A stretch of DNA of 64,000 nucleotides from Amphibalanus amphitrite (lineage: Eukaryota > Arthropoda > Thecostraca > Balanomorpha > Balanidae). This document shows, piece after piece, positions 31,551 through 42,960 of the stretch. The notes under the pieces are model-generated. The model saw nothing but the letters and a program-made list of their open reading frames with translations, made no database searches and was not told the origin of the DNA. Where the stretch lies: NCBI RefSeq assembly GCF_019059575.1, contig NW_024882728.1:1-64000 (forward strand). Direction: 5' to 3'. Numbering within the stretch: position 1 is the stretch's first letter; each line of letters opens with the position of its first letter. A program made the translations under genes and the position numbers.

Positions 31551-31605
31551 TGCGATTGAATGAATTGTGGATTGGTGTACGAATGTTACATTTGGTGATG
31601 TTGTT
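31551..31605. repeat. 55-bp direct repeat, second copy
   Basis: Exact repeat of 30201-30255. The DNA between the copies includes a GC-rich block at 30940-31500 with open frames on both strands (234 codons on minus, 30916-31620), with no recognisable domain; that minus frame begins inside this repeat. Confidence 0.9.
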
Positions 31606-32314
31606 AATGACATGTTTCATAAAACGATAGCCAAAAGTCGCAATGGGCGGGGATTAGTCCGAATAATGAAAATATATGTAGATGTCAAGCTGCTTTTGGC
31701 GCCATGATTCGGAGTTTGACGTAAGATCGTGAAGTTTACTCCACTCATGTGCTTTTACACTCAGTATTTAGCCGCGTTTTTTGCAGCATACATTAGCCTT
31801 TAGGTACCTCCTGTAGAGAACGCGGAACAAGGAACTACACAATCACGCAACACAGCCGACACAGGTCCCAGAGCGATTTTTCCCTAATCGGCCGGTAAGC
31901 TGCATCGATTTCACGGTGACCTTTTGGTTTTGAAACTCGCATGCGGTTCTCCCAGCACGATATCATCCAATGCAGGACCTCTGGCTTGTTTTGCGTCAGT
32001 CACATCTCGTTGGGGCTGAGGAAGGGAACACGAGCGTAGTTTCCGGTGCTGGTGATAGTGACGAGCCCGGAACAGTGTGTCGCTTTGAGAAGCTGCATTT
32101 CAGAGAAGCTGGTTTACAAACGGACATTTAACCTGACTGGCGTTTACTTTTGGTCGCAATACTTAGAAGAACAGCGTGTGGCGGTATTTCACCAGCGTGT
32201 GGTTCCGTGTCTGTAGCCAAAATCGGACTGGTGCTACGAATCTGGAAGTGCTGATTTTTTTGTGTGTAAAAGATCAATATCCAGCAACGAGGTCTGCGAG
32301 GGACAGTTGTGACC

Positions 32315-32397
32315 ATGGATCAGTGGCCCCCGCCCCCTGGAGCTCGCGCCGACCGGTGGAAGAGTCTGGGAAGAGAGCCAGCTTTCTTCACAGATGG
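32315..32397 (+). CDS. Candidate first coding exon of the MINDY-4B-like gene
   Basis: ATG in good context (GACCATGG), 27 codons plus 2 bases, then ATGG|GTAAGA. It encodes MDQWPPPPGARADRWK and so on, ending FFTDG. It would splice in phase to the candidate exon at 40842. No homology is recognised; the assignment rests on phase, GC content and the donor only. Confidence 0.33.
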
Positions 32398-34158
32398 GTA
32401 AGATCATAAGGCTAGTGTGGAGAGTTTGAACGAGCCTAGATTTTATTTCTGTCATTTCCATCATGGGCTGATAATTCGACGAGTATTCAATGCGAACAAC
32501 TATGCTGTAGTGTATCCGTTTGTATAAATAATGAAAGGGGTTCCACGCACGAAAGCTAAGGTCGAAGTGCGAGAATAGCCTGAAGCTAATTATTTATTCA
32601 AGATGCATTGTTGAAAACGGAAAACGGTAGGGTACGTTCAAGCCTGCCAGCTGCTTCGCTTTCCCAAGGCCATCTATAGAAGGTACAGTCACTCCCCCGC
32701 CGACCAATCAGAGACAGATCCTGAGTGACGTCACCCCTGATGCTCGCAAGGGGTGCTCCATTCCTTTACAACGTAAAAATGACTAACTTCATTTGAAGAT
32801 TATTGGTGACACTCTACACATATGGTTCAACCGTTGATGTCATTGGAAAGTGCAACTAATTTTCTAGCGATAAAAAAGAGCAGCAATATGCTAAGAAATG
32901 GCCGGTTTTGAAGATATAGACGATTTAAAAATCCTCTGCAGTTGCAGGAAAGCAACGTAACAACGCATCGAGCTTATATTTTTACTATGAATAAATCATT
33001 TTTTATTAAGTTTTTAGATATGGTATCGATTTAATCAACAACCTTATTACAATATTTTTTATTACTTGTAACTTTATTTCAAAATAATATTTTCAAAAAT
33101 GGCAACTGTTGGCAAGTAGCTTTGAAGCGATTGTGGCGCACCGCGCCATTATTGTCCTGAGGCCCCCTTATGATGTCATCAAAAGTGGAGTGACATGGGC
33201 CTGCGCTTTCCCGTTAAGTTTCATAGAGGGCCGATGATCTGTCGCGGCCTATCCGTCCGTTCTAACGCTGGATGCGAGTTCTCCGAGGCGTCGCTGTGAG
33301 CGGCGGTAGCATCAGACCTAGGTGGCGCTAGTGATGCTGGAGCTGGGCCATCTGGTCCAGGTTCATGACGGTGGTTTACAAATGACGTCTGAAGTCGAAC
33401 TTCAGCTTGACCTTTCTTCATTTGCAGCGCTCCTCTAATTTTCTCACGTACGAGTGGCAAGGGAGGCATGGAGGCAGTTAGGCACTGAAGTTCGACTACG
33501 TCAGTATGGAAGGAAACAGGCACCTGACCATCGTTCGCCTCTTGGGCCGGCCTCCCAGCCAGCAAAATTGGTCTAGGCCGTAGCTGGTTTTACTCTTGCT
33601 AGCTTTAGCACTTTACTCCGGCCGAAGTACGGGCAAAGCCTGGAGCTCTACTGGAGCTAGCACACGATTCCAGAGCTCTCCCGCGCCACAGCCGGACTTA
33701 TGCCGCATCAGCCGTGCCGTACCTCCACCGTACTTCAGCCACAAGCCAGACTGCAGCTAAGAGACCACCGGACCTGGCCGTAGCGACGCCGTGGTAGGGA
33801 GCCGGACTTGAGACGGACTTGGTGGTCCGAAAGCATAACAACTCCGGAACGCTACGGCAAAGACTGGCTAGCCGGATAGAGCCATATTGACCCAACCCCC
33901 AATTGTTCCGGTGGCGTTCCGTTTACACCGGCCCAAGCCTGGCATGTCGGAGTTGCCGCCGCAAAACGGACTTGAGCCAAAATAAATTGCTGGCTGGGCT
34001 ACTGTTTTCCTTTCAGTTCAGCACCGGCTGGGACGGCCAGTGCTCGAAATGCACCGTCCCTCGTGTTTCAATAGTAGCGTATATGGAGCCTGTCCATGAA
34101 CTTTACGGGTTTATCTCATGGCTACCTTTTGGTTGCAAACGTATCTGCTGACATCAAG
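32398..34158. other. Non-coding stretch with AT-rich and CCGG-rich parts
   Basis: 32620-33220 is AT-rich unique DNA with the palindromic TGACGTCA at 32727. The minus-strand open frame at 33221-33565 (114 codons) has no recognised domain. 33600-33960 repeats GCCGGACTT-like words. Nothing firm. Confidence 0.35.
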
Positions 34159-34162
34159 TTAA

Positions 34163-34615
34163 CCCGCGCACCGACGGGGGGGCGGATATCCGCCCCCCCC
34201 CCGAGGTTTTTCGTAGATAGAGGGAAAGCCGCGGCGCGTAGCGCCGCGAAATTTGGTACGACTATTCTCTAATCAATTTTACACATGGTGTGCAAGTTTG
34301 AACCTCCTAACTTTTAAGGAGGATCACGATGATGCCCTTAGTTTGTTCCTATCTTGACTAGTTCGAAAGTTATTCGAGAAAAACTCTCTCCATATCTAGC
34401 GCCGCCATTTTGACTTTTTGACCCCTGTGACGTCATCTTTGACCTGACCTGAAAATGACCTTCGTAAAAATTGTAGACCTTGTCCGTGCGTATCCCATGC
34501 CGTTTACCGCTTGTCGCTATCTTGCTTCGTTCTCGAGATCTCAGGGGGGAGGGCGGTCATCGGCCCCCCCCCCCCGTCGGTTCTAAGTTGGCGCAGACCC
34601 CCGTCGGTGCGCGGG
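34163..34615. mobile_element. TTAA-type MITE, short member (453 bp)
   Basis: TTAA|CCCGCGCACCGACGGGGG at the left and its exact reverse complement at the right, with TTAA at 34159-34162 and 34616-34619. Poly-G/poly-C hairpins sit inside both ends. The right end shares GGGGTCTGCG, followed by a second copy of the CCGACGGGG motif, with the layout of the elements at 5724 and 44467. The core contains TGACCTGACCTG and no coding sequence. Confidence 0.9.
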
Positions 34616-34764
34616 TTAATGAAATATATTCAAAACAGCTTTAATGAATTAGGTATCGTAATGGACAAAATCGAGCAGCATATGGATTTTTAGCACTAAT
34701 TTGAGGGACAATACAATTTACAATAATGATAAGCAGCTCTATGCCTTACAGTCATTCAGGTCCT

Positions 34765-37065
34765 TTTTCATAAAGCCTGGAATTGTAGAATTGTAGTTGT
34801 AGTTTGTAGGTTTGTACTTTCGATTGTACAAATCTGTTCCATAAAGGAAAAAGTACAATCCGAAAGTACAAACTACAATTCCACAAACCTACAACTCACA
34901 TTCAGCAATTATCAGCCAAAAAACTAGCAATCTGTTTCATAAAAAGAACGGTTCCTCTGATTTTGGGATTTCCTTGGCGGAAAATACAATCGAAATCTAC
35001 AACGCCCTAACCGTGTGTAGAATTTCGGAGATGAAGCATAGGAATCAGCTTAACGTTGCTAATAATTTAATTCAATAATAACCAATGCTCAGATACACGA
35101 TATGTATTATTACTGAGCGAGAGAGCGCAGCGAGCGAAGCGAGGTCTTTTCAATATAACGAAAAAATCTCAGTATTGAGCCGCCCGGTCCGGCCCGGCCA
35201 GTAACACTTTTGCCGGGCTAATATCTCAGCAACCGCTGGACCGATTGGCCTTCGGTCTTTTTTGTTGGGTAGTCCTATTCCTTCTACCCCGTAATTGACT
35301 ACTCCTAATGCATTTCAGAAACCCTCGTGGCACGTACCACCATAGGCGATGGAACGGGGGGGGGGGGGTACCGGGGCACCGTACCCCCCTTTGATCTTGC
35401 TATTTTATCATTAGCCCTATGGACGTTGCATGGAAAGAATGGGACCAAAAGTCGGCAGTGCCCCCCCCCCCCCCATAATTGAAGGTGTTCCGCCGCTACT
35501 GCGTGCCACGTGAAAAGTCAAGGGTGTTCATTTTCAAGCTGTTTTGCAAAAGTAGTGATTTTGAGAGGCTCATATCTCAGCAGCCGCTAGGACGATTGTC
35601 TTGCGGTAATTGTTGTAGGGTAGATGCATCCCTTCTACCAAAGGTCGCATACTCTTGACCTATGTGAGTGGCCCCCACTGCATGTGCAAAAAGCAAAAAG
35701 AAGAGGTGTTAACTTTGCTCCCGCTCGTTTTTCGCCCAAAAGGCACTTAACTGGTTATTTTCATCATTTTCCTGTTGATATATAGATTCATGTGCGCCGC
35801 ATTTCCGAAAAAATGCCGGCATTGAACGGCGGCTCGACCCGACCCCCCTCGATCCGGCTGACCCACGCCAATGGCGTTTTTGAACGGAAGGAACTAAAGC
35901 GCTGAAATTCGTACCATCGTTCGGGCCTATTCATTGTTTATAATTCGACAAAAAGACGGCATTTTATCAACAATTTATTTTCCTTATTCATACGAACCTT
36001 TTATCAGTAGGTAGTCATAATAAGTTCACGAATAATATCTAAAAGTGAAGGATAAATATATACCTAGCTATTATTGATATCAATATCTGAATACATTATG
36101 CTAGGTACTATACCTACCATCGATCGACTCATGTAACATTTTTTTTTTAACATAGCTCATAATCTTACATTAACATAACAGTTTTTTGCGGATAAAGTTT
36201 TCTGGGAAAAAAGAGCAGCCTACGCTCATGTCCTATTTGTTTCCGGCTCAGTTTCTTCAACCAACACTTATAGTCACCGTGCCAACACTAATGGAATGAC
36301 CATGCACCTTCTCTTCAAGACTTGTAGCCTATTTCCTTTCACGCAGTAGGAAAGCTTGTATTTTTATCAGTTTTCATCCCGTCTCCTGGGTGGCTCCAGC
36401 CTCCATCTATTTGCTTCTCGCTTCGTCACAATGCTCTTGCATTTTGATTTTGGCATTTGATTCGCTGGCTTTCTTGTTGCTTCATGTTTCGCTAGGCTGC
36501 ATTACTTATCAAAACGGGTAATTCAAGGCTCAAAGCAATTTGAGGTCACATAGCTCGTCGCTACTCGCTAGGTAATATGACGGTCAACAATATCCATAAT
36601 AACCACTCTATAACTCGGATAGGCTTAACCTAAACCTTTTTCAGCCATTTTTGCATTATTGTCTGAACAATTCATGAAGAATTCTTTCAAGAAACTAGTG
36701 ACTTGTTGGACTTACCCAGATACCAAATCTCGAAACAAGCACATCTTGAAATGATTGCAATGTTGAAAATGTTAATACTTTCAGCATAAAAGTTTTAGCT
36801 ATGCATGTGCAAAGCGATGGCTGATCCCTAAAAGCAATTCAAGTTATTTATCAAAAATTATTTCTTTTAAAAATTGCAAAAAACTGTCTGCACACCATAC
36901 GCAATTTGCAACACAACATCGAAAACTGTTGCAGAAGTTTTTGTTTACTCCGTTGCCATGGAGACGAAGCCCCGCAAAACTACGCTCCCGGATCGAAAGT
37001 ACAATTCTATTGACGCCGCATGTCCAGGCTTTATGAAAAGTAGTAGTTTGTAAAATTGTACTTTG
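34765..37065. mobile_element. Possible MITE cluster with CATAAAGCCTGG / CCAGGCTTTATG ends
   Basis: TTTTTCATAAAGCCTGG at 34769 is mirrored by CCAGGCTTTATGAAAAG near 37025, and both sides are followed by runs of TTTGTAC/GTACAAA words. Between them, 35220-35350 and 35571-35690 are diverged direct repeats (ATATCTCAGCAACCGCT and ATATCTCAGCAGCCGCT, then TTCTACC). Long G and C runs occur at 35357-35370 and 35461-35474. Outer limits are uncertain and no duplication was found. Confidence 0.4.
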
Positions 37066-37359
37066 AAAACTACAAATGTACAAACTACAATCGGATTGTA
37101 GAATCTTTATGTAGAATCTGAACGGAAAAGAAATGGGCAAAACACGAAACACTTTACAACGTTCGGGATAGGTCATCCCAGCTTTGAACTTCTTCAACAT
37201 TGAAAGTGATAATGAAGTGATAATGCCTAGACCGAAACATCCCGAGCCTTACTTCTCGCCAGTTTCGAGGATTTCCTTTCACCTATCGTAGCTTTTGTAA
37301 TAAAGTATGCGTCTTTTTATTTACCCAGCTGTAGGCACATAACTAATTAAAACACTTAA

Positions 37360-38430
37360 AGGTAGTGTGCCACCTTTGAAAGATTTCCCATTTTATTTTT
37401 CCTAGGATAAGAAGCTTCTGTTTTTACCTAATATCGCAAAAAAAATCAAAAATGGGCCTGGAATAGTGCCTTTTTCGCCTAAAAGTTTATCGGTTTTTCG
37501 ATATGTATAACAACTGTAGTGGGCTGACCTGCAAACAGGCGTCGGCAGCAATCGCGAATGCGGCGCACATGTGACAATAAGCAAAGGTCATTATAGAGTT
37601 ACGACGTACGGGAATGAGTTATCAGCTGTCTAATCGTAGACAACACAATGTCGAGCCTTAAACTGTAAGCCTGTATTGGTATTGTTTCTTTTATTTGGCT
37701 GTCGAACATTATTTATGGTTTGAAATATGATTTTATGTAAAATAATTGATATGAAAAAGCCGTCTCTTAAGTTATGACCCCATTTCACCACACGCAAGTG
37801 GCAGAAATGACAATGATCAGCTGACGCATTTTTCTTGGCCGAAGTCAGAGCGCGCGGCCCGACGCACCACCACCGCACCACAAAGTATGAGCAGAAGCCG
37901 CGCTCAAAGCCAGGGCTCCGGTAACGTGAGGTAGCCGAGTCGGGGCAGCGTGCGCTGACCCAAGCCGGGGCCGCAGCTTTGGGCGCGGTCTACCGCATCC
38001 CCGCGGGCAGCCCCGGGCTATCACATGACACCGGGAGGACGCGCGGCCCCGGCTTGGGTCAGCGCACGCTGCCCCGACTCGGCTACCTCACGTTACCGGG
38101 GCCCTGGCTTTGGGCGCGGTCTACCGCACCACCTAACAGGCGTGTTCGAAACCGCAGGAGATGATGATGAACGGGTTTATCGAAACTTGATTGGATGAGC
38201 ATATCGGTAATAGCGATTTCAGTGTGTGCATTTATTGTTCATAGTGGTGTGAAATGTGGTTGGGGTACGACCGACAACCCGTCGGGGCGAATTTCGCACT
38301 GGGGTACTCAAAATTTGAAGAATTTAAGACGTTTCCATGAGTTTTGAAGGTATGGATAAGTTCTAAAAATCCGGTTCTCCTTATCTGGGCCATTAACTCC
38401 ATACGGTCCAGGAAAGCTGGCACACTACCT
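37360..38430. mobile_element. TTAA-type MITE, AGG-end group (1071 bp)
   Basis: TTAA|AGGTAGTGTGCCACCTTT at the left and the matching GGCACACTACCT|TTAA at the right, a 13-bp perfect and about 20-bp imperfect inverted repeat with TTAA at 37356-37359 and 38431-38434. An internal inverted repeat of about 64 bp (37911-37974 with 38041-38105) is GC-rich, unlike the AT-rich rest. Related in layout to 48138-48895 and 12547-13536. Confidence 0.85.
37911..38105. repeat. GC-rich inverted repeat inside the MITE
   Basis: The arms 37911-37974 and 38041-38105 are almost exact reverse complements (GCCGAGTCGGGGCAGCGTGC in the left arm). The 66-base loop starts with GGGCGCGGTCTACCGCA, which recurs as a direct repeat just after the right arm (about 38112). 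Confidence 0.9.
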
Positions 38431-39167
38431 TTAAACGTAGTTAAATATACATTCAGAAACAATGTGTTTTACATCTATTTGGAAAAAGTTCTGCCTGTGA
38501 CTTAAATCACCCTGTGGAGTTTGGTGGTTATAAGAAATGAAAATAAATCAACTGTAGATCATGCATTGCACCACTTGCCAAATTGCACATCAATCAGCCT
38601 CTGAATTGTTTACACCTGAATCATAACCATATCTTTCCGTGTTTCGTGTCGAATTATGTCCAATGACGAGCCATATTATGCTGGCTCACAACTGCTGCAG
38701 GCGATTCCTTTGGACCGTTTGGGCGCGATTACAGTTTGCAGCGCTGCCGAGCCTGGTAGTCAGTGGTACGCCCCACCACAGCGCCATGGCCCCGACTATC
38801 ACGGACATTATGTCCATGGACAGGGCGCCGCGCCATATCGGCCGAGTTCCCAGACAGGCGCTGGGTGTAACGGTGTCCCATTGTAAAACGCCCTATTGAG
38901 CGACCTGACCGACCTTAGTCTTTTAAATGTGTTTACCGTCGGATGGAGCCTTTGTGGTGTCATAGTGGGACGGGAGTCGATCTATTATTTTGAAGTTTAT
39001 TTATGGATGCTTTAATTTATTGGCACGAATGCTGTATTTTTTTTTATCAAGATTGGGCCGAGCAATTGAGCAAAAATTGCTATCATCATGAGGACCCAGG
39101 AGGAAAATGAGTGAAATAAACATATCAGTAACTGATTCGTAACCCATCCATGATGTCTGTAATTTAG

Positions 39168-40088
39168 CCCTCGCCCATGTGGGGGGGGGGGGGTGGTGCA
39201 AGTTGCAACCCCCCCCCCCCCCTGAGGTTTTTTCTTAGCTACGCGCCGAACCGTTTCAGATAGCCTGCTCAAATTTGGGGCCCTATGGGGCATCCTTTGC
39301 GAACTTTAAGTATTTTTTTGTCAAGGTCATGTCAGGTCACGGAGTTATGACGTCATAAAGGGAACAACCTCCGGCCAGATTTACGCTAAATTGGAGATTG
39401 CTTCACATTGGTATAAATGCCGACTGACCTGACACACTGATGGATTGTTTTAGAATCACAACTGGCTGATTTGACATTGGCACAATGTCCGTTGACATTT
39501 TGAAGGTTACTAAAGGTCAAGGTAAGGTCAGTGACCTCGGTTGACCTGTAATGACTTCTTGCATTTGTATGCCTTTTCGGAGTATTTTGATGCCCTGAAT
39601 TCGAATTTGCTATCCATTTCAGGCATCGTCGGTTGTTTCTTGTAGTTCATTTTGGGTCAGGGTCAGGTCAGTGACGTCACACGCCTGACGTGACCCAATG
39701 CACAAATGACCTTGCAGACTTCCGATGCTCCCAACGCATCATTTTTAGAGTTATGACATCGAAATACACACCAAACGATAGAGAATTGATCAAGGATCAC
39801 GATAGTAAAGGTTTCAAGTCGATATCTCTTACCGTTTTGCCGCAATCGGCGCGGAAATCTGAAAAAGTTAGATTTTTCCGAAAATTTGACCTTTGGCCGG
39901 TCATAAGTAGGTCAAATGTTGATCTAGGACCAAAAATATACCACCAATCGCGAGATCTCGTTGAGAGCAATCCGTTGGTCTTTTCCGCTAAGCTCTACGA
40001 CGCTCCGTTTCCAAACGCCAGGGGGGGTCGCACCAACCCCCCCCCCCTGCATGGGCGTAGGTGGCAAAACACCGTTTACGGGCGAGGG
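39168..40088. mobile_element. YTAR-type MITE with TTAG duplication
   Basis: TTAG|CCCTCGCCCATG at the left and GGGCGAGGG|TTAG at the right (39164-39167, 40089-40092), so the duplication is TTAG rather than TTAA. Inside the ends are a 13-G/14-C hairpin on the left and a G/C-run hairpin on the right. The core is rich in AGGTCA words. The 163-codon frame across it (39690-40181) runs past the element end and is not credible. Confidence 0.85.
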
Positions 40089-40841
40089 TTAGTACATATA
40101 AGCAACAGTGGCAATGCTGTAAGTATGTACCATCGGTGCCTAAAACTTCTCTCAACAGCGATGAATTATCAAAGAGCTTAGTTTTTCTAAAAAGTTGAAA
40201 AAAGGAGGAAAAAAATGACACTTTTGACGCTTTTGAAAGCAACTTTTTACATAACTACATGTGTGTTTTCTTTAACACTATTGTTTATAAAAAACGTGTA
40301 ACGTTTAAATGCAAACTACTGGTAATTGCATTGGTAAGTTTTCAAAGTTTGCTTCCTTTTGATGGTCATTAGTTGTAATTGCTTGAACAATCAGCAGCTC
40401 TGATGAATCAACTCCGGCCATCATCGGTCCTACAGTGCAGCGCCCATTTTTACCGGACACATCACTAATCGCTCCTATTTCCGACTGCGCTACTGAAAGC
40501 ATCACCCCACAGCACGCTAGCGCACTTCGGCACGATGCGCGTCATAAGTGCGTCGAAATCGACGCATTCAGTCGACACCTACCTACACCACCGGAACTCT
40601 CTACCTCCCTCCTCCCCCTCCCCTTCGTCCCAAGCACCTCTGTTAGTGGCCTGAGGGGTTGTTCGTGACCCGACTCGGTTAGTTGACGCCAGTGGGCCGG
40701 TACTTTTGCCGCTCGCGGCGATTTTGGCGTCGCGACGCAGCAGGGGCCGTCCGCGCCGGCTGGCGCCCCTCCCCGGACGACACGTGGCCGGGGTGGGGGG
40801 AGGGGAGGGGGTTGTCGGCGCCGACGCTGTGCTGTCCGCAG

Positions 40842-40977
40842 GCTTCACCGTCCGGAGAGCGTCGAGTGGCACCTGGAATCGGACGGCGGAGGTGCGCGGA
40901 ACTGCGGAGCTGCAGCAACAGGCGTCCGTCGTCAGCTGACACACGGCACCGGCCACCAGACGGGGTCACCAGACGAG
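40842..40977 (+). CDS. Candidate second exon of the MINDY-4B-like gene
   Basis: GC-rich stretch with acceptor GTCCGCAG and donor GACGAG|GTCAGG, 136 bases open in the frame needed to join 32315-32397 (phase 2) and 46823-46952 (phase 0). It encodes LHRPESVEWHLESDGGG and more. No homology is recognised; overlapping frames are also open because of the base composition. Confidence 0.28.
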
Positions 40978-41282
40978 GTCAGGCGGGGTCAGACGAGGTC
41001 AATTCAGTCGTCAGAGCGACACAGAGAGCTCTGAAGAGCAGAGAAGACGTCGGATCAGCCGCTCTGGCGATGAAGTGGTGAGCGACCGGACTTTGTAAAG
41101 CGCCGAAGATCTGCTGCTGAAGAGGGCTTCAGACCGGCAAAGAGATGGGAGATCAGGTTGTTATCAAAGTAAGTGATATGCTTTTTTTGTTTGCTGTCAT
41201 CTCCATCTATAGGATTCGTGACATTTCAGTGTCAAGGTGTTACAATCAACACATACATATTTACGAGTCACTTTACACATTT

Positions 41283-42745
41283 CCCTGCTGGGGGGGGGGG
41301 GGGGGGATGGTTGAACACCCGCCCTTGTAAGCCGGCTGCCATGGGCCACGGTAGCGATACGGGAAAGGCGGCATTCAAAAGAGCGTCAAAAATAAGGAAA
41401 TTACTTCGGTCACTTTTTTGGTCAGGTCAAAGGTCAGGCCATCAGAGGTCATTGAAGGCAAAAATTCGCTGATTTCCAGATCAGATTTTGACAATTTTCA
41501 ACAAATCGACGCACTGTTCGGGAACTAGGTAAAAGAGCTGCAATTCCGTGGAAACTCGCATTTGATAACCATATTAGCGCTCTTTCTGAATAATTCTCTC
41601 AAATTTGACCTACTCCCAACGGTTTTGCCTGCAGGCAGTGCAGGGGGCGAAAACTGCCAAAATAGACGATTTTTCGGAATCAGTTTTTCTGCCACAACTT
41701 TTGACTGAAACCTCGCACGAAATTTATTTTAACAGAATCGTGTTTCTCTCGTCAAGACGCATCGATTGAACTCATCTGACCTTGAAAGGTCAACTTAAAA
41801 ATTTGACCTCAGGTGAAGGTCATTTACCTGACCGGTAAGGGTCATGTAGCATTTCAGTCGATCCGTATCGTCGAGCCGAACACATCTTAGGGCTTTCATC
41901 GCTCTGGCGTGCCTCTATCAGAAGTTATTGGCAAAAACTGTCAGATACCACTCGTGACTTGAGATGACCTCAGGGGTATAAAAAGGGGATACGCTCACGG
42001 GTGCGATTTTCATGTTCAGTGTGTCGGCGTTATTATTAATTCAGTATTTGAGAGTGTTTATAATGACTTTCGTCTGAAAGAGACGCCTTTCAATTTTCTC
42101 CTTACAATGGAGAGTTCGCAAAACTGACCTGACCCTAGGTCACCAATATTGAAATTCCGTTTATCCATTTTGTACATACCTACTTATTAATCGCTTACAT
42201 ACTTATTAGTCAATCTTATTAATCACTTACATACTTATTAGTCAATCTTATTAATCGCTTAAAGTTTCAAAGCAATCGGTCACTCGGTGTAGCTATGGCA
42301 GACATTGGAACTGTTGTGTAGTGAGGTCAGTTGTCCTGACCTCAGGTGACCTGGGTCTGAAAGTTTTACAACATATATAGAAAAGATGTATGATAAGGTG
42401 TGCCAAAAACGGCGGTGCTTATTCGTAAAAAACCGCAGGGGGTTGTTCAGGGGCGCGGGGACTACTTTCCGACTGGAGGGGCACACCATAATAGAGATTA
42501 ACCTAGGGTACCCCCAAATCTAGTTTTCTCACCGGTTTTAGGCCACTTATTTTTCACCCCTCGGCTTTTTCAACAAAAAAAGAAAACATTTGCAAAAAAA
42601 GTGTGGTATTCCGTCTCAAAGCTGTGGGGGCATCGCCCCCACGGCCCCAAAGTTGGGGGGGGGGGGGCAAGCTGCCCCCACTGCCCCCCGGCTCCCACGC
42701 CTATGGGGTTGTTTGAACCCTCCCCCCCCCCCCAGTGGGTTAAAA
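41283..42745. mobile_element. Degenerate TTAA-type element(s), AGGTCA-rich
   Basis: A run of 18 G near 41290 and a C-run ending CCCCCAGTGGG|TTAA at 42742 look like ends of the same superfamily, and between them are many AGGTCA/TGACCT words. A second G/C hairpin cluster at 42620-42735 suggests two overlapping copies. No matching end pair could be set. 42175-42265 has a direct repeat of TACTTATTAGTCAATCTTAT. Confidence 0.45.
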
Positions 42746-42960
42746 TTTTATTCCATTCCAAATATAAAACATTAGCGGCGTAAATATGACCATTTATTTA
42801 ACATCGTATAAGTAATTGCGTAAACACAACCACATTACAACGGCATAAAACAAATGATAAAGCACAACTCAAGCGTAGGTAGCCACATTGCCGATAGCCA
42901 CATGATAGTCACATTGCCGAGGTCATTTATGTCGTCGTCCGGGCTGTCCGTTTCACTTGT

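Noticed and set aside
30201-31605. A small LTR-type element
   Set aside because: The direct repeats are only 55 bp, lack TG...CA ends, and nothing between them resembles such an element.
30916-31620. 234-codon minus-strand gene
   Set aside because: Starts inside the 55-bp repeat, runs through GC-rich DNA open on both strands, and has no recognisable family.
39690-40181. 163-codon frame
   Set aside because: Crosses the right end of a MITE into flanking DNA and overlaps a G/C homopolymer hairpin.
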